A DNA stretch of 64,000 bases, from the NCBI GenBank assembly GCA_018672315.1, contig CP076053.1:3149827-3213826 (forward strand), read 5' to 3'. The position numbers were made by a program, and so were the translations under genes. Positions 55,064 through 63,546 of the stretch are shown piece by piece. How positions within the stretch are numbered: position 1 is the first letter of the stretch; every line of letters starts with the position of its first letter. The notes under the pieces are model-generated. The model saw only the letters and a program-made list of their open reading frames with translations, did not search any database and was not told where the DNA came from. This stretch comes from Nocardioidaceae bacterium (GTDB lineage: Bacteria; Actinomycetota; Actinomycetes; Propionibacteriales; Nocardioidaceae).

Positions 55064-55286
55064 GGTGGACCTCGGGTCGTCACGGGTGTCTGCGTCACCG
55101 GCACGCTAGTGCCGGCGGTGAGTCGGGCGGCCGCGTCATCCACAGGCAGCGCCCGCCCTATCACACCGAAACGGACATTCCGGGTCAAGTGAGGGCAGGT
55201 CCCAGTGCCCGCCGCAGCGCGTCAGGCTCGTCACACCAGGCGGTCTCGGTTGGCCTCGACGCCGTCGGCTCTCCATACTCGCGTGC

Positions 55287-55916
55287 ATGTCTCGTATCCG
55301 TTCCGTGACCTGCGCTGTCGCACTCGCCACCGGCATGGTGATGGCGCCTGCCTTCGCCGACACCGTCCGTGGCACCGCCGGCGACGATCGCCTCACCGGC
55401 ACCGGCTTCCCCGACAGCATGGGCGGCCGTGCCGGTGGCGACAGGATCGCCGGGCGCAACGCCGACGACAGCATCCACGGCGGCCCGGGCAACGACACCG
55501 TCCTGGGCCAGAACGGTCGCGACAAGCTCTACGGCGACCGTGGCGACGACGTCGTCCGCGGTGGCGACGGACTGGACTTCATCTGGGGCAACGGCGGCTA
55601 CGACTACCTCTACGGCCAGGGGAGCCCCGACGCCATCTCCGGCGGCGGTGGGATGGACATCATCTACGGAGGCCGCGGCAACGACGTGATCTACGGCGGC
55701 GGCGGCGGCGACGTCATCAACCCCGGCCCCGGACGCGACCGGGTCGAAGGCAACGGCGGCCACGACATCATCGAGCTGCGCCGCGACGGCAAGCGGGACG
55801 AGATCGACTGCGGCAACGGCATCGACACGGTGGCGTACGCGGGTCGCCGCGACGCCCGCGATCGTCTGATCAGCTGCGAGAACGTGGTCACCGGGGAGCC
55901 CTTCGGCGCCTGGTGA
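55287..55916 (+). CDS. secreted RTX-type calcium-binding repeat protein
   Basis: A 209-residue protein with a Sec signal (to about AFA at residue 24) and 8-9 RTX-like nonapeptide repeats: GTAGDDRLTG, GGPGNDTVLG, GDRGDDVVRGGDG, GGRGNDVIYGGGGGD. The repeats bind calcium between turns. The C-terminal DEIDCGNGIDTVAYAGRRD and LISCENVV hold two cysteines. Unlike classic RTX toxins it has a Sec signal, so no type I exporter is needed. Function unknown. A strong hairpin follows. Confidence 0.82.
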   Translation: MSRIRSVTCAVALATGMVMAPAFADTVRGTAGDDRLTGTGFPDSMGGRAGGDRIAGRNADDSIHGGPGNDTVLGQNGRDKLYGDRGDDVVRGGDGLDFIWGNGGYDYLYGQGSPDAISGGGGMDIIYGGRGNDVIYGGGGGDVINPGPGRDRVEGNGGHDIIELRRDGKRDEIDCGNGIDTVAYAGRRDARDRLISCENVVTGEPFGAW

Positions 55917-55950
55917 CCTCCGGGCGAGACGCCCCCACGCTGCGTGTACG

Positions 55951-55985
55951 ACGAGCGCCGTCCCCTGTCAGGGGGCGGCGCTCGT
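55951..55985 (+). terminator. hairpin after the RTX gene
   Basis: A 16-bp stem with one T-G pair (55951-55966 with 55970-55985) and a 3-base loop. Confidence 0.8.
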
Positions 55986-56135
55986 GGCGTTCCTGCGGCG
56001 CCCGGCCACGCTGCCCGTGCGGGCCCGTACCGACCTCTTGTGGTCTGCGACACGCCGCGCGTCGTCGTCGACCCGTGCTCTGACCTGCAACTTCGTACGC
56101 CGCGAAAATCTTTCGGTGACGACGCGCCAGACCTG

Positions 56136-56164
56136 TTGCACGGCTTGGTGTGCGTGCGTACGGT
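56136..56164 (+). promoter_or_regulatory. nrdR promoter
   Basis: TTGCAC (56136-56141), a 17-base spacer and TACGGT (56159-56164). The predicted start near 56171 falls inside the first NrdR site. Confidence 0.6.
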
Positions 56165-56168
56165 TCAC

Positions 56169-56215
56169 CACAACATCTAGTAGTTACACAGGTGTGATTC
56201 TCCACAGGTTGTGGT
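56169..56215. promoter_or_regulatory. candidate tandem NrdR boxes
   Basis: Box 1 is CACAACATCTAGTAG (56169-56183), close to NrdR sites of the type CACAATATCTAGTGT. Box 2 is centred at 56208 on CCACA-GGT-TGTGG. The centres are 32 bases apart, three helical turns, as usual for paired NrdR boxes. Box 2 is the weaker match. Confidence 0.5.
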
Positions 56216-56272
56216 GAGTTACGCACACGGATCCGGGACTTCTCCCCAGGCCATCCACAGTTTCCTCCACAG
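56202..56272 (+). repeat. three CCACAG repeats upstream of nrdR
   Basis: CCACAG at 56202-56207, 56255-56260 and 56267-56272; the last two are 12 bases apart. Contexts TTCTCCACA, CCATCCACA and TCCTCCACA are partial DnaA-box matches. Confidence 0.4.
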
Positions 56273-56375
56273 AGGGCCCTGTGTGAGGGGCTGGGTCACC
56301 AGAAGTGTCGGTGGTGACCGGTGAACTGATCAGGTGACCACAGCACCCGCAGCAGACGACGGAAGGAGGCCCGCG

Positions 56376-56855
56376 ATGCATTGTCCGTTCTGCCAGCACG
56401 ACGACACGCGGGTCGTCGACAGCCGGGCTGCTGATGACGGCGGCGCGATCCGCCGTCGCCGCAGCTGCCCGCAGTGCGAGCGTCGCTTCTCGACCGTCGA
56501 GCAGATCCAGCTGCTGGTCCGCAAGCGCAGCGGAGCGGCCGAGCCGTTCCTCCGTGACAAGGCCGTCGCAGGAGCCCGCAAAGCCTGCAAGGGGCGTCCC
56601 GTCGACGACGGCGACCTCGCTCGTCTCGGCCAGCAGGTCGAGGACACGCTGCGGGCCCGCGGAGGCGGCGAGGTCGCCGCTCACGAGGTGGGCATGGCCG
56701 TGCTCGAGCCGTTGCGCGAGCTCGACGCCGTGGCCTACCTGCGGTTCGCCAGCGTCTACAAGGCCTTCGAGTCCGCCGAGGACTTCGAGAAGGAGATCGC
56801 GTCGATGCAGCACTCGTCGCGACCCGCGTCGGTCATGCCCTCCGGGGCGGACTGA
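56376..56855 (+). CDS. nrdR: transcriptional repressor NrdR
   Basis: A 159-residue NrdR. The zinc ribbon uses C3, C6, C31 and C34 ([21 protein letters not shown]), followed by an ATP-cone domain (about 46-136, [17 protein letters not shown]). It binds ATP or dATP and represses ribonucleotide reductase genes. GGAAGGAGG precedes ATG 56376. It is 151 bases upstream of nrdJ and likely co-transcribed with it. Confidence 0.96.
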   Translation: MHCPFCQHDDTRVVDSRAADDGGAIRRRRSCPQCERRFSTVEQIQLLVRKRSGAAEPFLRDKAVAGARKACKGRPVDDGDLARLGQQVEDTLRARGGGEVAAHEVGMAVLEPLRELDAVAYLRFASVYKAFESAEDFEKEIASMQHSSRPASVMPSGAD

Positions 56856-57006
56856 CCCACAGTCGACCCGGTGCGTGGTGGGGAAGCTGCGCGCCGGGTC
56901 TCCCAGCAAGGAGCACCACCGGGAGGGCCGCACGGAAGCGGCCGGAGCACCACCACACCAGTCCGGCGCGAGGCGCCGCTGAACGAAGCACGACGAGAGG
57001 GAGACC

Positions 57007-59877
57007 ATGACGGAGACGGTCAGCAGCCGCAGCAACCGGGGACGCGGCAAGGCCAAGGGCGTGAGCATCGAGCGAGTGTTCTCGACCGAGGGCGTGCACC
57101 CCTACGACGAGCTCACCTGGGAGCGTCGCGACGTCGTCCAGACGAACTGGAAGACCGGCGAGGCCGTCTTCGAGCAGCGCAACGTCGAGTTCCCGGACTT
57201 CTGGTCCGTCAACGCCTCGACCATCGTCACCACGAAGTACTTCCGCGGCGCCGTCGGCACCGACGCCCGCGAGTGGAGCCTCAAGCAGCTGATCGACCGC
57301 GTCGTGAAGACCTACACGGCGGCCGGTCTCGAGCACGGCTACTTCGCCGACGAGGCGACCGCCGAGGTCTTCGAGCACGAGCTCACCTGGCTCCTGGTGC
57401 ACCAGTACTTCTCGTTCAACAGCCCCGTCTGGTTCAACGTCGGCACCCAGAGCCCGCAGCAGGTCTCGGCCTGCTTCATCCTCTCGGTCGACGACTCCAT
57501 GGACTCGATCCTGAACTGGTACAAGGAGGAGGGCTTCATCTTCAAGGGCGGCTCCGGCGCCGGCCTCAACCTCTCGCGCATCCGTTCCTCGAAGGAGCTG
57601 CTGTCCTCCGGCGGCACCGCCTCGGGACCCGTGTCGTTCATGCGCGGCGCCGACGCCTCCGCCGGCACCATCAAGTCGGGCGGTGCCACCCGACGCGCGG
57701 CCAAGATGGTCGTCCTCGACGTCGACCACCCCGACATCGTCGAGTTCGTCGAGACCAAGGCCCGCGAGGAGGACAAGATCCGCGCCCTGCGCGACGCCGG
57801 CTTCGACATGGACCTCGGCGGCAACGACATCACCTCGGTGCAGTACCAGAACGCCAACAACTCGGTGCGGGTCTCCGACGAGTTCATGCGCGCCGTGGAG
57901 GAGGGCCGCGAGTTCGGCCTGCGAGGCCGCATGGACGGCGAGGTCATCGAGACCGTCGACGCCCGCGAGCTCATGAACAAGATCTCCGAGGCCGCCTGGG
58001 CCTGCGCGGACCCCGGCATCCAGTACGACGACACCATCAACGCCTGGCACACCAACCCCGAGACCGGCCGCATCACCGCGTCGAACCCGTGCTCGGAGTA
58101 CATGTCCCTCGACAACTCCTCGTGCAACCTGGCGTCGCTGAACCTGCTGAAGTTCCTCAAGGACGACAACACCTTCGACGCCGAGCTGTTCGGCAAGGCC
58201 GTCGAGCTGATCATCACCGCGATGGACGTCTCGATCTGCTTCGCGGACTTCCCGACCGACCCGATCGGTGACACCACGCGCGACTACCGCCAGCTGGGCA
58301 TCGGGTACGCCAACCTCGGCGCCCTGCTCATGGCGATGGGTCTCGGCTACGACTCCGACGGCGGCCGCGCCATGGCCGCCTCGATCACCTCGCTGATGAC
58401 CGGGCGCTCCTACAAGCGCTCCGCGGAGCTCGCCGGCGTGGTCGGTCCGTACGCCGGCTACGCCCGCAACGCCGACGCCCACAAGCGCGTCATGCGCAAG
58501 CACCAGGCCGCCAACGACGACCTGCGCCCGATGCACGTCGCCGACACCGCGGTGCTCAAGGCCGCGACCAAGGCCTGGGACGAGGTCGTCAAGCTGGGCG
58601 AGAAGAACGGGTACCGCAACGCCCAGGCGTCGGTGCTCGCGCCCACCGGCACCATCGGCTTCATGATGGACTGCGACACGACCGGCATCGAGCCGGACTT
58701 CTCGCTGGTCAAGTTCAAGAAGCTCGTGGGCGGCGGGTCGATGCAGATCGTCAACCAGACGATCCCGCGGGCGCTGAAGAAGCTCGGGTACGCAGAGGAG
58801 ACCGTCGAGGCCATCGTCGCCTTCATCGCCGAGAACGGTCACGTCATCGACGCGCCGGGTCTGAAGACCGAGCACTACGAGATCTTCGACTGCGCGATGG
58901 GGGCCCGCGCCCTGAAGCCGATGGGCCACGTGCGCATGATGGCGGCCTGCCAGCCGTTCCTCTCCGGAGCGATCTCCAAGACCGTCAACCTCCCCGAGGA
59001 CGCCTCGGTCGAGGAGATCCAGGACGTCTACGTCCAGGGCTGGAAGCTCGGCCTGAAGGCCCTCGCCGTCTACCGCGACAACTGCAAGGTGGGCCAGCCG
59101 CTCGCCGACGCGAAGGCCAAGGCCAAGGACGTCGACACGAGCGAGCAGTCCGACGCCGACGTCAAGGTCGTCGAGAAGGTCGTCTACCGGCCGACCCGCA
59201 AGAGGCTCCCGAAGTCGCGTGCCTCGCGCACGACGAGCTTCACCGTGGGCGGTGCCGAGGGCTACATGACCTCCGGCGCCCACGAGGACGGCGAGCTGGG
59301 CGAGGTCTTCCTCAAGCTGGGCAAGCAGGGCTCGACCCTGGCCGGCGTCATGGACGCCTTCTCGATCGCAGTCTCGATCGGCCTGCAGTACGGCGTGCCG
59401 CTGGAGACCTACATCCAGAAGTTCACCAACCTGCGCTTCGAGCCGGCCGGTCTGACCGACGACCCCGACGTGCGGATGGCGCAGTCGATCATGGACTACA
59501 TCTTCCGTCGCCTGGCGCTGGACTACCTGTCCTTCTCCGAGCGGTCGATGATGGGCATCTACTCCGCCGACGAGCGCCAGCGTCACCTCGAGACCGGTTC
59601 GTACGAGCCGATCGTCGAGGAGACCGGCGCCGCCGCCGAGGTCACCGAGCCCGTCGCGTCGACCGCCCCGGTGGTCACGAAGGACACCACCGGGTCCGAC
59701 CAGCGCGAGGTGCCGGCCACCGCCACCAGCGAGGCCCACACCTCCGCCGAGCTGATGGAGAAGATCACCGGCCAGGCCGTGGACAGCCCGCTGTGCTTCA
59801 CCTGCGGCACGAAGATGCGCCCCGCCGGCTCGTGCTTCGTCTGCGAGGGCTGCGGCTCCACCTCGGGTTGCAGCTGA
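57007..59877 (+). CDS. nrdJ: vitamin B12-dependent (class II) ribonucleoside-diphosphate reductase
   Basis: A 956-residue adenosylcobalamin-dependent ribonucleotide reductase. Visible parts: FNSPVWFNVGTQSPQQVSAC, GSGAGLNLSRIRSSKE, the active-site NPCSEYMSLDNSSCNLASLN near residue 361 and LAPTGTIGFMMDCDTTG near 544. The C-terminal tail has TCGTKMRPAGSCFVCEGCGS with redox or zinc cysteines. It makes deoxynucleotides without oxygen. No B12 riboswitch was seen in the 151 bases upstream. Start ATG 57007 follows GAGAGGGAG. Confidence 0.97.
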   Translation: MTETVSSRSNRGRGKAKGVSIERVFSTEGVHPYDELTWERRDVVQTNWKTGEAVFEQRNVEFPDFWSVNASTIVTTKYFRGAVGTDAREWSLKQLIDRVVKTYTAAGLEHGYFADEATAEVFEHELTWLLVHQYFSFNSPVWFNVGTQSPQQVSACFILSVDDSMDSILNWYKEEGFIFKGGSGAGLNLSRIRSSKELLSSGGTASGPVSFMRGADASAGTIKSGGATRRAAKMVVLDVDHPDIVEFVETKAREEDKIRALRDAGFDMDLGGNDITSVQYQNANNSVRVSDEFMRAVEEGREFGLRGRMDGEVIETVDARELMNKISEAAWACADPGIQYDDTINAWHTNPETGRITASNPCSEYMSLDNSSCNLASLNLLKFLKDDNTFDAELFGKAVELIITAMDVSICFADFPTDPIGDTTRDYRQLGIGYANLGALLMAMGLGYDSDGGRAMAASITSLMTGRSYKRSAELAGVVGPYAGYARNADAHKRVMRKHQAANDDLRPMHVADTAVLKAATKAWDEVVKLGEKNGYRNAQASVLAPTGTIGFMMDCDTTGIEPDFSLVKFKKLVGGGSMQIVNQTIPRALKKLGYAEETVEAIVAFIAENGHVIDAPGLKTEHYEIFDCAMGARALKPMGHVRMMAACQPFLSGAISKTVNLPEDASVEEIQDVYVQGWKLGLKALAVYRDNCKVGQPLADAKAKAKDVDTSEQSDADVKVVEKVVYRPTRKRLPKSRASRTTSFTVGGAEGYMTSGAHEDGELGEVFLKLGKQGSTLAGVMDAFSIAVSIGLQYGVPLETYIQKFTNLRFEPAGLTDDPDVRMAQSIMDYIFRRLALDYLSFSERSMMGIYSADERQRHLETGSYEPIVEETGAAAEVTEPVASTAPVVTKDTTGSDQREVPATATSEAHTSAELMEKITGQAVDSPLCFTCGTKMRPAGSCFVCEGCGSTSGCS

Positions 59878-59887
59878 CCCGCTAGAC

Positions 59888-59916
59888 CCGGGCGCCACCC
59901 TCCCAGGGGCGCCCGG
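59888..59916 (+). terminator. first hairpin after nrdJ
   Basis: A 9-bp perfect GC stem (59888-59896 with 59908-59916), loop 11 bases. Confidence 0.65.
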
Positions 59917-59962
59917 TGCTCCACCCCCAAGCGTTCCCTCCCAGGACGCCGGAGCACCCCCG

Positions 59963-59996
59963 CCGACCCGGTCCCGTCCCCACGGGGCCGGGTCGG
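59963..59996 (+). terminator. second hairpin after nrdJ
   Basis: A 15-bp stem with one T-G pair (59963-59977 with 59982-59996), loop CCCC. Confidence 0.7.
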
Positions 59997-59999
59997 CCC

Positions 60000-60029
60000 A
60001 TGTCCGCTCATGTCGGCTCATGTCCGGCG
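60000..60029 (+). repeat. three 10-bp tandem repeats
   Basis: ATGTCCGCTC, ATGTCGGCTC and ATGTCCGGCG lie head to tail, ending 27 bases before the -35 of the amidohydrolase promoter. They may be regulator sites or a plain repeat. Confidence 0.55.
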
Positions 60030-60056
60030 GTGCCGCCGCTGCGACGACGACGGTCC

Positions 60057-60085
60057 TTGACACCATCGCTGTCACGGTCCTCAAT
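60057..60085 (+). promoter_or_regulatory. near-consensus promoter of the amidohydrolase gene
   Basis: TTGACA (60057-60062), a 17-base spacer and CTCAAT (60080-60085), 5 bases before ATG 60091. The transcript should be leaderless or nearly so. Confidence 0.6.
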
Positions 60086-60090
60086 GGAGC

Positions 60091-61842
60091 ATGCCCTTCG
60101 ACACGCTGATCCGCGGCGCCCGGTGGTTCGACGGCACCGGGGGTGAGTCAGCCGTCCGCGACATCGGGCTGCGTGACGGACACGTGGCGGCGGTCGGCAT
60201 CGACCTCGACGCCGACGGCTGTCCCGACGTCGTCGACGCCCACGGCTGCTGGGTCACACCGGGCATGGTCGACATCCACACCCACTACGACGTCGAGGTG
60301 CTCGAGCAGCCCGGCCTGGCCGAGTCCGTACGCCACGGTGTCACCACCGTGCTGGTGGGCTCCTGCTCGCTGTCCACGGTGCACGTCGACCCCGTGACTG
60401 CCGGTGACCTCTTCGGTCGTGTGGAGGCGATCCCGCGCCAGCACGTCATCAAGGCCCTCGAGACCCACGGCGGGTGGAGCACCGCCGCGGAGTACGCCGA
60501 TGCCCTGGACACGCTGCCGCTCGGCCCGAACGTCGCGACCTTCATCGGGCACAGCGACCTGCGCGCCGCCGGCATGGGCCTGGACCGTGCGACCCGCAAG
60601 GGCGTACGCCCCACCGCTGCCGAGCAGCGCACCATGGAGCGGCGTCTCACGGCGGCCCTCGAGGCCGGTTTCGTCGGCATGTCCGCGCAGGAGCTGCTCT
60701 TCGACAAGCTCGACGGCGACGTAGCACGCTCCCGCACCCTGCCGTCGACGTACGCGTCCCGGCGCGAGCGCCGGGGGCTGAACCGCCTGCTGCGCGAGTC
60801 CGGCCGCGTCCTGCAGGGCGGGCCCGACATCGCCTCACCGGTCTCGATCGGCGCCATGACGCTCGGTGCCGTCCCGCTGCCGTGGCGCCGCTCGGGCGGC
60901 GAGCCGCTGCGCACCAGCCTGCTCTCGGCCGCCGACCTGAAGGCCAACCCGTTGCTGTGGCGTCTGATGCCCCTGCTGGCCGGCGCCGTCAACGGCGGCG
61001 GGGGCGACTTCCGGTGGCAGCACCTGCCGGTGCCCTTCGAGGTGTACGCCGACGGCATCGACCTCGTCATCTTCGAGGAGCTCAACGCCGGCGCCGCCGC
61101 CCTGCACCTGGCCGACCAGGTGGAGCGCCGCACGCTGCTGGCCGACGAGGACTACCGGGCCCGCTTCCGCAAGGAGTACGACGAGCGGTTCAGCATGCGC
61201 GTGTGGCACCGCGACCTCTTCGACGCCGAGATCGTCGACTGCCCCGACGCCGACGTGATCGGCATGACGTTCGGCGAGGTGGGTCGGCAGCGTGGGGGAG
61301 CGCACCCCGTCGACGCCTACCTCGACCTCGTCGTCGAGCACGGCACGAAGCTGCGCTGGCGTACGACCATCTCGAACCACCGCCCGAAGGTGCTGCGACG
61401 CCTCGGTGCGAGCGACGCGGTGCAGCTCGGCTTCTCCGACGCGGGCGCGCACCTGCGCAACATGGCCTTCTACAACTTCGGTCTGCGGTTCCTGCGGCAC
61501 GTGCTCACCGCCGAGGCGGACGGGGTCCCGTTCCTGACCGCAGAGAGGGCGGTGCACCGGCTCACCGGTGAGCTGGCCGACTGGTACGGCCTCGAGGCCG
61601 GCCACCTGCGCGTGGGGGACCGCGCCGACCTCGTGGTCATCGACCCGCAGGCCCTCGACGACCGACTCGACGACTACGCCGAGGCGACCGTGCCGGCCTA
61701 CGACGGGCTCTCGCGCATAGTGAACCGCAACGACGACGCCGTACGCCGCGTCATGGTCGCCGGACAGACCGTCGTCGAGCACGGCCGACCGACCGACGAC
61801 CTCGGGTCACGACGCCACGGGCGCTTCCTGCGAGCGAGCTGA
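60091..61842 (+). CDS. amidohydrolase family protein (N-acyl-D-amino-acid deacylase-like)
   Basis: A 583-residue amidohydrolase. Typical start DTLIRGARWFDGTGGESAVRD, metal motif DIHTHYDVEVLEQPG (H and H), GHSDLRAAGMG and a C-terminal GFSDAGAHLRNMAF (Asp). The layout matches D-aminoacylase or dihydroorotase-like enzymes; substrate unknown. Clear leaderless promoter. Convergent with the matrixin-like gene. Confidence 0.85.
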   Translation: MPFDTLIRGARWFDGTGGESAVRDIGLRDGHVAAVGIDLDADGCPDVVDAHGCWVTPGMVDIHTHYDVEVLEQPGLAESVRHGVTTVLVGSCSLSTVHVDPVTAGDLFGRVEAIPRQHVIKALETHGGWSTAAEYADALDTLPLGPNVATFIGHSDLRAAGMGLDRATRKGVRPTAAEQRTMERRLTAALEAGFVGMSAQELLFDKLDGDVARSRTLPSTYASRRERRGLNRLLRESGRVLQGGPDIASPVSIGAMTLGAVPLPWRRSGGEPLRTSLLSAADLKANPLLWRLMPLLAGAVNGGGGDFRWQHLPVPFEVYADGIDLVIFEELNAGAAALHLADQVERRTLLADEDYRARFRKEYDERFSMRVWHRDLFDAEIVDCPDADVIGMTFGEVGRQRGGAHPVDAYLDLVVEHGTKLRWRTTISNHRPKVLRRLGASDAVQLGFSDAGAHLRNMAFYNFGLRFLRHVLTAEADGVPFLTAERAVHRLTGELADWYGLEAGHLRVGDRADLVVIDPQALDDRLDDYAEATVPAYDGLSRIVNRNDDAVRRVMVAGQTVVEHGRPTDDLGSRRHGRFLRAS

Positions 61843-61862
61843 GCCGCGCCCGGGGCGCCGGG

Positions 61863-62807
61863 TCAGAAGCCCGGCACCCGGCAGGGCACCTCGCCCAGCG
61901 CCGCGAGACCGGCCAGGTCGCCCGCGCCGTAGTCGGTCGCGCCGGACTCGGCGTTCATCAGCTGGGTCGAGTCCCGCACGTGCGAGAGCCCGACGAGGTG
62001 TCCGATCTCGTGGTCGACGATCGCCTGCGCCTCCCGCATGCCCCCGGACGAGCGCGACAGCGTCCGGAACAGCGGACTGTCGAGCACCACCGTGCCCGAC
62101 ACGAGGTACTGCCGCGCACCCTGGACGCCCTCGCTGACCGCACCACCGAGACCGGCGATGCGGCCGGACAGCGCCGGGACCTCCTGGGGGCCCGCCCAGC
62201 CGACCAGCACCGGCTCCTCCAGGTCGCGGCCCGCGTCGAAGAAGTCTCGGGAGTCGCTGGAGCCGACCAGCTGCAGGTCGAGGCCGCTCGCCTCGTTCGT
62301 CTTCTGCAACGCCTCCTCGACCATCCGTACGCCGCCCGCTGGTGCCCCGTCGCTGTTGACGAGGACGCGGATCGGTTCGCACGGGCTCCAGCCCACCGGC
62401 TCGTCGGAACTGGGCTGGGTCTGGGCGAAGGAGTACCCGCGCCCCTCGCGCGGCGGCGCCGGCTCGCCGGTCAGCCAGGCCTGCACGCGCGCCACGGTCA
62501 GACCGACGTCGACGGTGTCGACGACGACGAAGCCGAACATCGTGACGGCCACGACGAACGTGATCAGGGCCGTACGACTCCGCTCGCCCCGCGTACGACG
62601 GCGGCTCGTACGACTCGAGCGACCACGGCCGGAGCGACCACGAGCAGGCCGCTCGCGCCTCGTGCGGCTCTCGCCCGGGGATCCCAGGGTCGCCGGGTGC
62701 GCCCCGAGGCCGTGACGACGGTCGACCTCGTCGAGCTCGGCCATGAGACGTTCGAGCTCGCGGGCGTTGCGTCGCCGCTCGGGCTCGGACAGCTCCCACT
62801 CGCCCAC
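61863..62807 (-). CDS. membrane-anchored matrixin-like metalloprotease
   Basis: A 314-residue protease-like protein. A basic cytoplasmic segment of about 78 residues (many Arg/Ser) precedes one TM helix (79-98). The outside domain ends with the metzincin motif HEIGHLVGLSH (H266, E267, H270, H276) and the Met-turn TQLMN (M284). It is a type II membrane protein with a matrixin-like catalytic domain. GTG 62807 start. Substrate unknown. Confidence 0.85.
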   Translation of the reverse strand: MGEWELSEPERRRNARELERLMAELDEVDRRHGLGAHPATLGSPGESRTRRERPARGRSGRGRSSRTSRRRTRGERSRTALITFVVAVTMFGFVVVDTVDVGLTVARVQAWLTGEPAPPREGRGYSFAQTQPSSDEPVGWSPCEPIRVLVNSDGAPAGGVRMVEEALQKTNEASGLDLQLVGSSDSRDFFDAGRDLEEPVLVGWAGPQEVPALSGRIAGLGGAVSEGVQGARQYLVSGTVVLDSPLFRTLSRSSGGMREAQAIVDHEIGHLVGLSHVRDSTQLMNAESGATDYGAGDLAGLAALGEVPCRVPGF

Positions 62808-62908
62808 GCCACGCCCCCTCCCGGTGATCGGACCTCGTCACAGCCAGTCTCCCCACGAGGCAGAACGAGCGTGGGCGTCCGCGGATTCCTGGGCACACTG
62901 CTCTCGAC

Positions 62909-63430
62909 ATGGTCAACCTGCTCCCGCCCCTGGTGCCCCCGCCGCCGCGACGCGCCGACGTCGTGTTCTGCGGTGTCGCCGGAGTCGGCGACCACCGGCA
63001 CCGCGACCACTACTTCGAGACGCCCGGGAACGCCTTCTGGGAGCTGCTGCACACCAGCGGCTTCACCGGGCGTCGACTCGCGCCGGACGAGGACGACCTG
63101 CTTCCCGGACTCGGGCTCGGGCTCACCGACATCCCGGCCGAGCGCACCGGTGCCGACGGGAGAGGACGGGCGTACGCGGTCGAGGAGCTGGAGGCGGACC
63201 TGGCTCGGTGGCAGCCCACCTGGCTGGCCCTGAGCAGCAAGACGGTCGGCGGCATCGTGGCCCGCCACCTCGGACTGCAGGCGCCGGGCCTGGGACCCAC
63301 CGGGTGGGACTGGGCAGGTTGCGCGGTGTTCGTGCTGCCGGGATCCAGCGGCGCGAACCGTCGGCACACCTACGACGGACGCCCCGACCGGTTGTCGTGG
63401 TGGCAGGAGCTCCACGCCCTGAGCAGGTGA
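62909..63430 (+). CDS. mismatch-specific DNA glycosylase (MUG/TDG family)
   Basis: A 173-residue uracil-DNA-glycosylase-superfamily protein. Motif 1 is degenerate: DVVFCGVAGVGDHRHRDHYF where family members usually have GxxPG or GTAAGxxS; PGNAFWELLHTSGFT, GLGLTDIPAERTG and VLPGSSGANRRHT are kept. It would remove U or T from G mismatches. ATG 62909 start. The 101-base gap to the divergent protease holds no clear promoter. Confidence 0.8.
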   Translation: MVNLLPPLVPPPPRRADVVFCGVAGVGDHRHRDHYFETPGNAFWELLHTSGFTGRRLAPDEDDLLPGLGLGLTDIPAERTGADGRGRAYAVEELEADLARWQPTWLALSSKTVGGIVARHLGLQAPGLGPTGWDWAGCAVFVLPGSSGANRRHTYDGRPDRLSWWQELHALSR

Positions 63431-63447
63431 GGTGCCGGTGAGGTGCC
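63426..63447 (+). repeat. 11-bp tandem direct repeat over a stop codon
   Basis: GGTGAGGTGCC occurs twice head to tail (63426-63436, 63437-63447). The first copy includes the glycosylase stop TGA (63428-63430). Confidence 0.75.
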
Positions 63448-63546
63448 GACCAGGTCCCGCCAGCCGGTACCGTAGGCCCGTGACCCCAGGGGACCATGCT
63501 GTGAGCGCCACCCGATGACCGACCCCGTCCAACCCGGGATCGTCTC

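Larger units (their letters stand above)
55917..56375. other. terminator and nrdR control region
   Basis: This 459-base region has no gene. It holds the RTX terminator, a promoter (56136-56164), two candidate NrdR sites, three CCACAG repeats and the leader with GGAAGGAGG before nrdR. Confidence 0.8.

Noticed and set aside
56856-57006. B12 riboswitch before nrdJ
   Set aside because: The gap is only 151 bases and I could not find the B12 box or a matching fold; the nrdR/nrdJ pair is explained by NrdR control.
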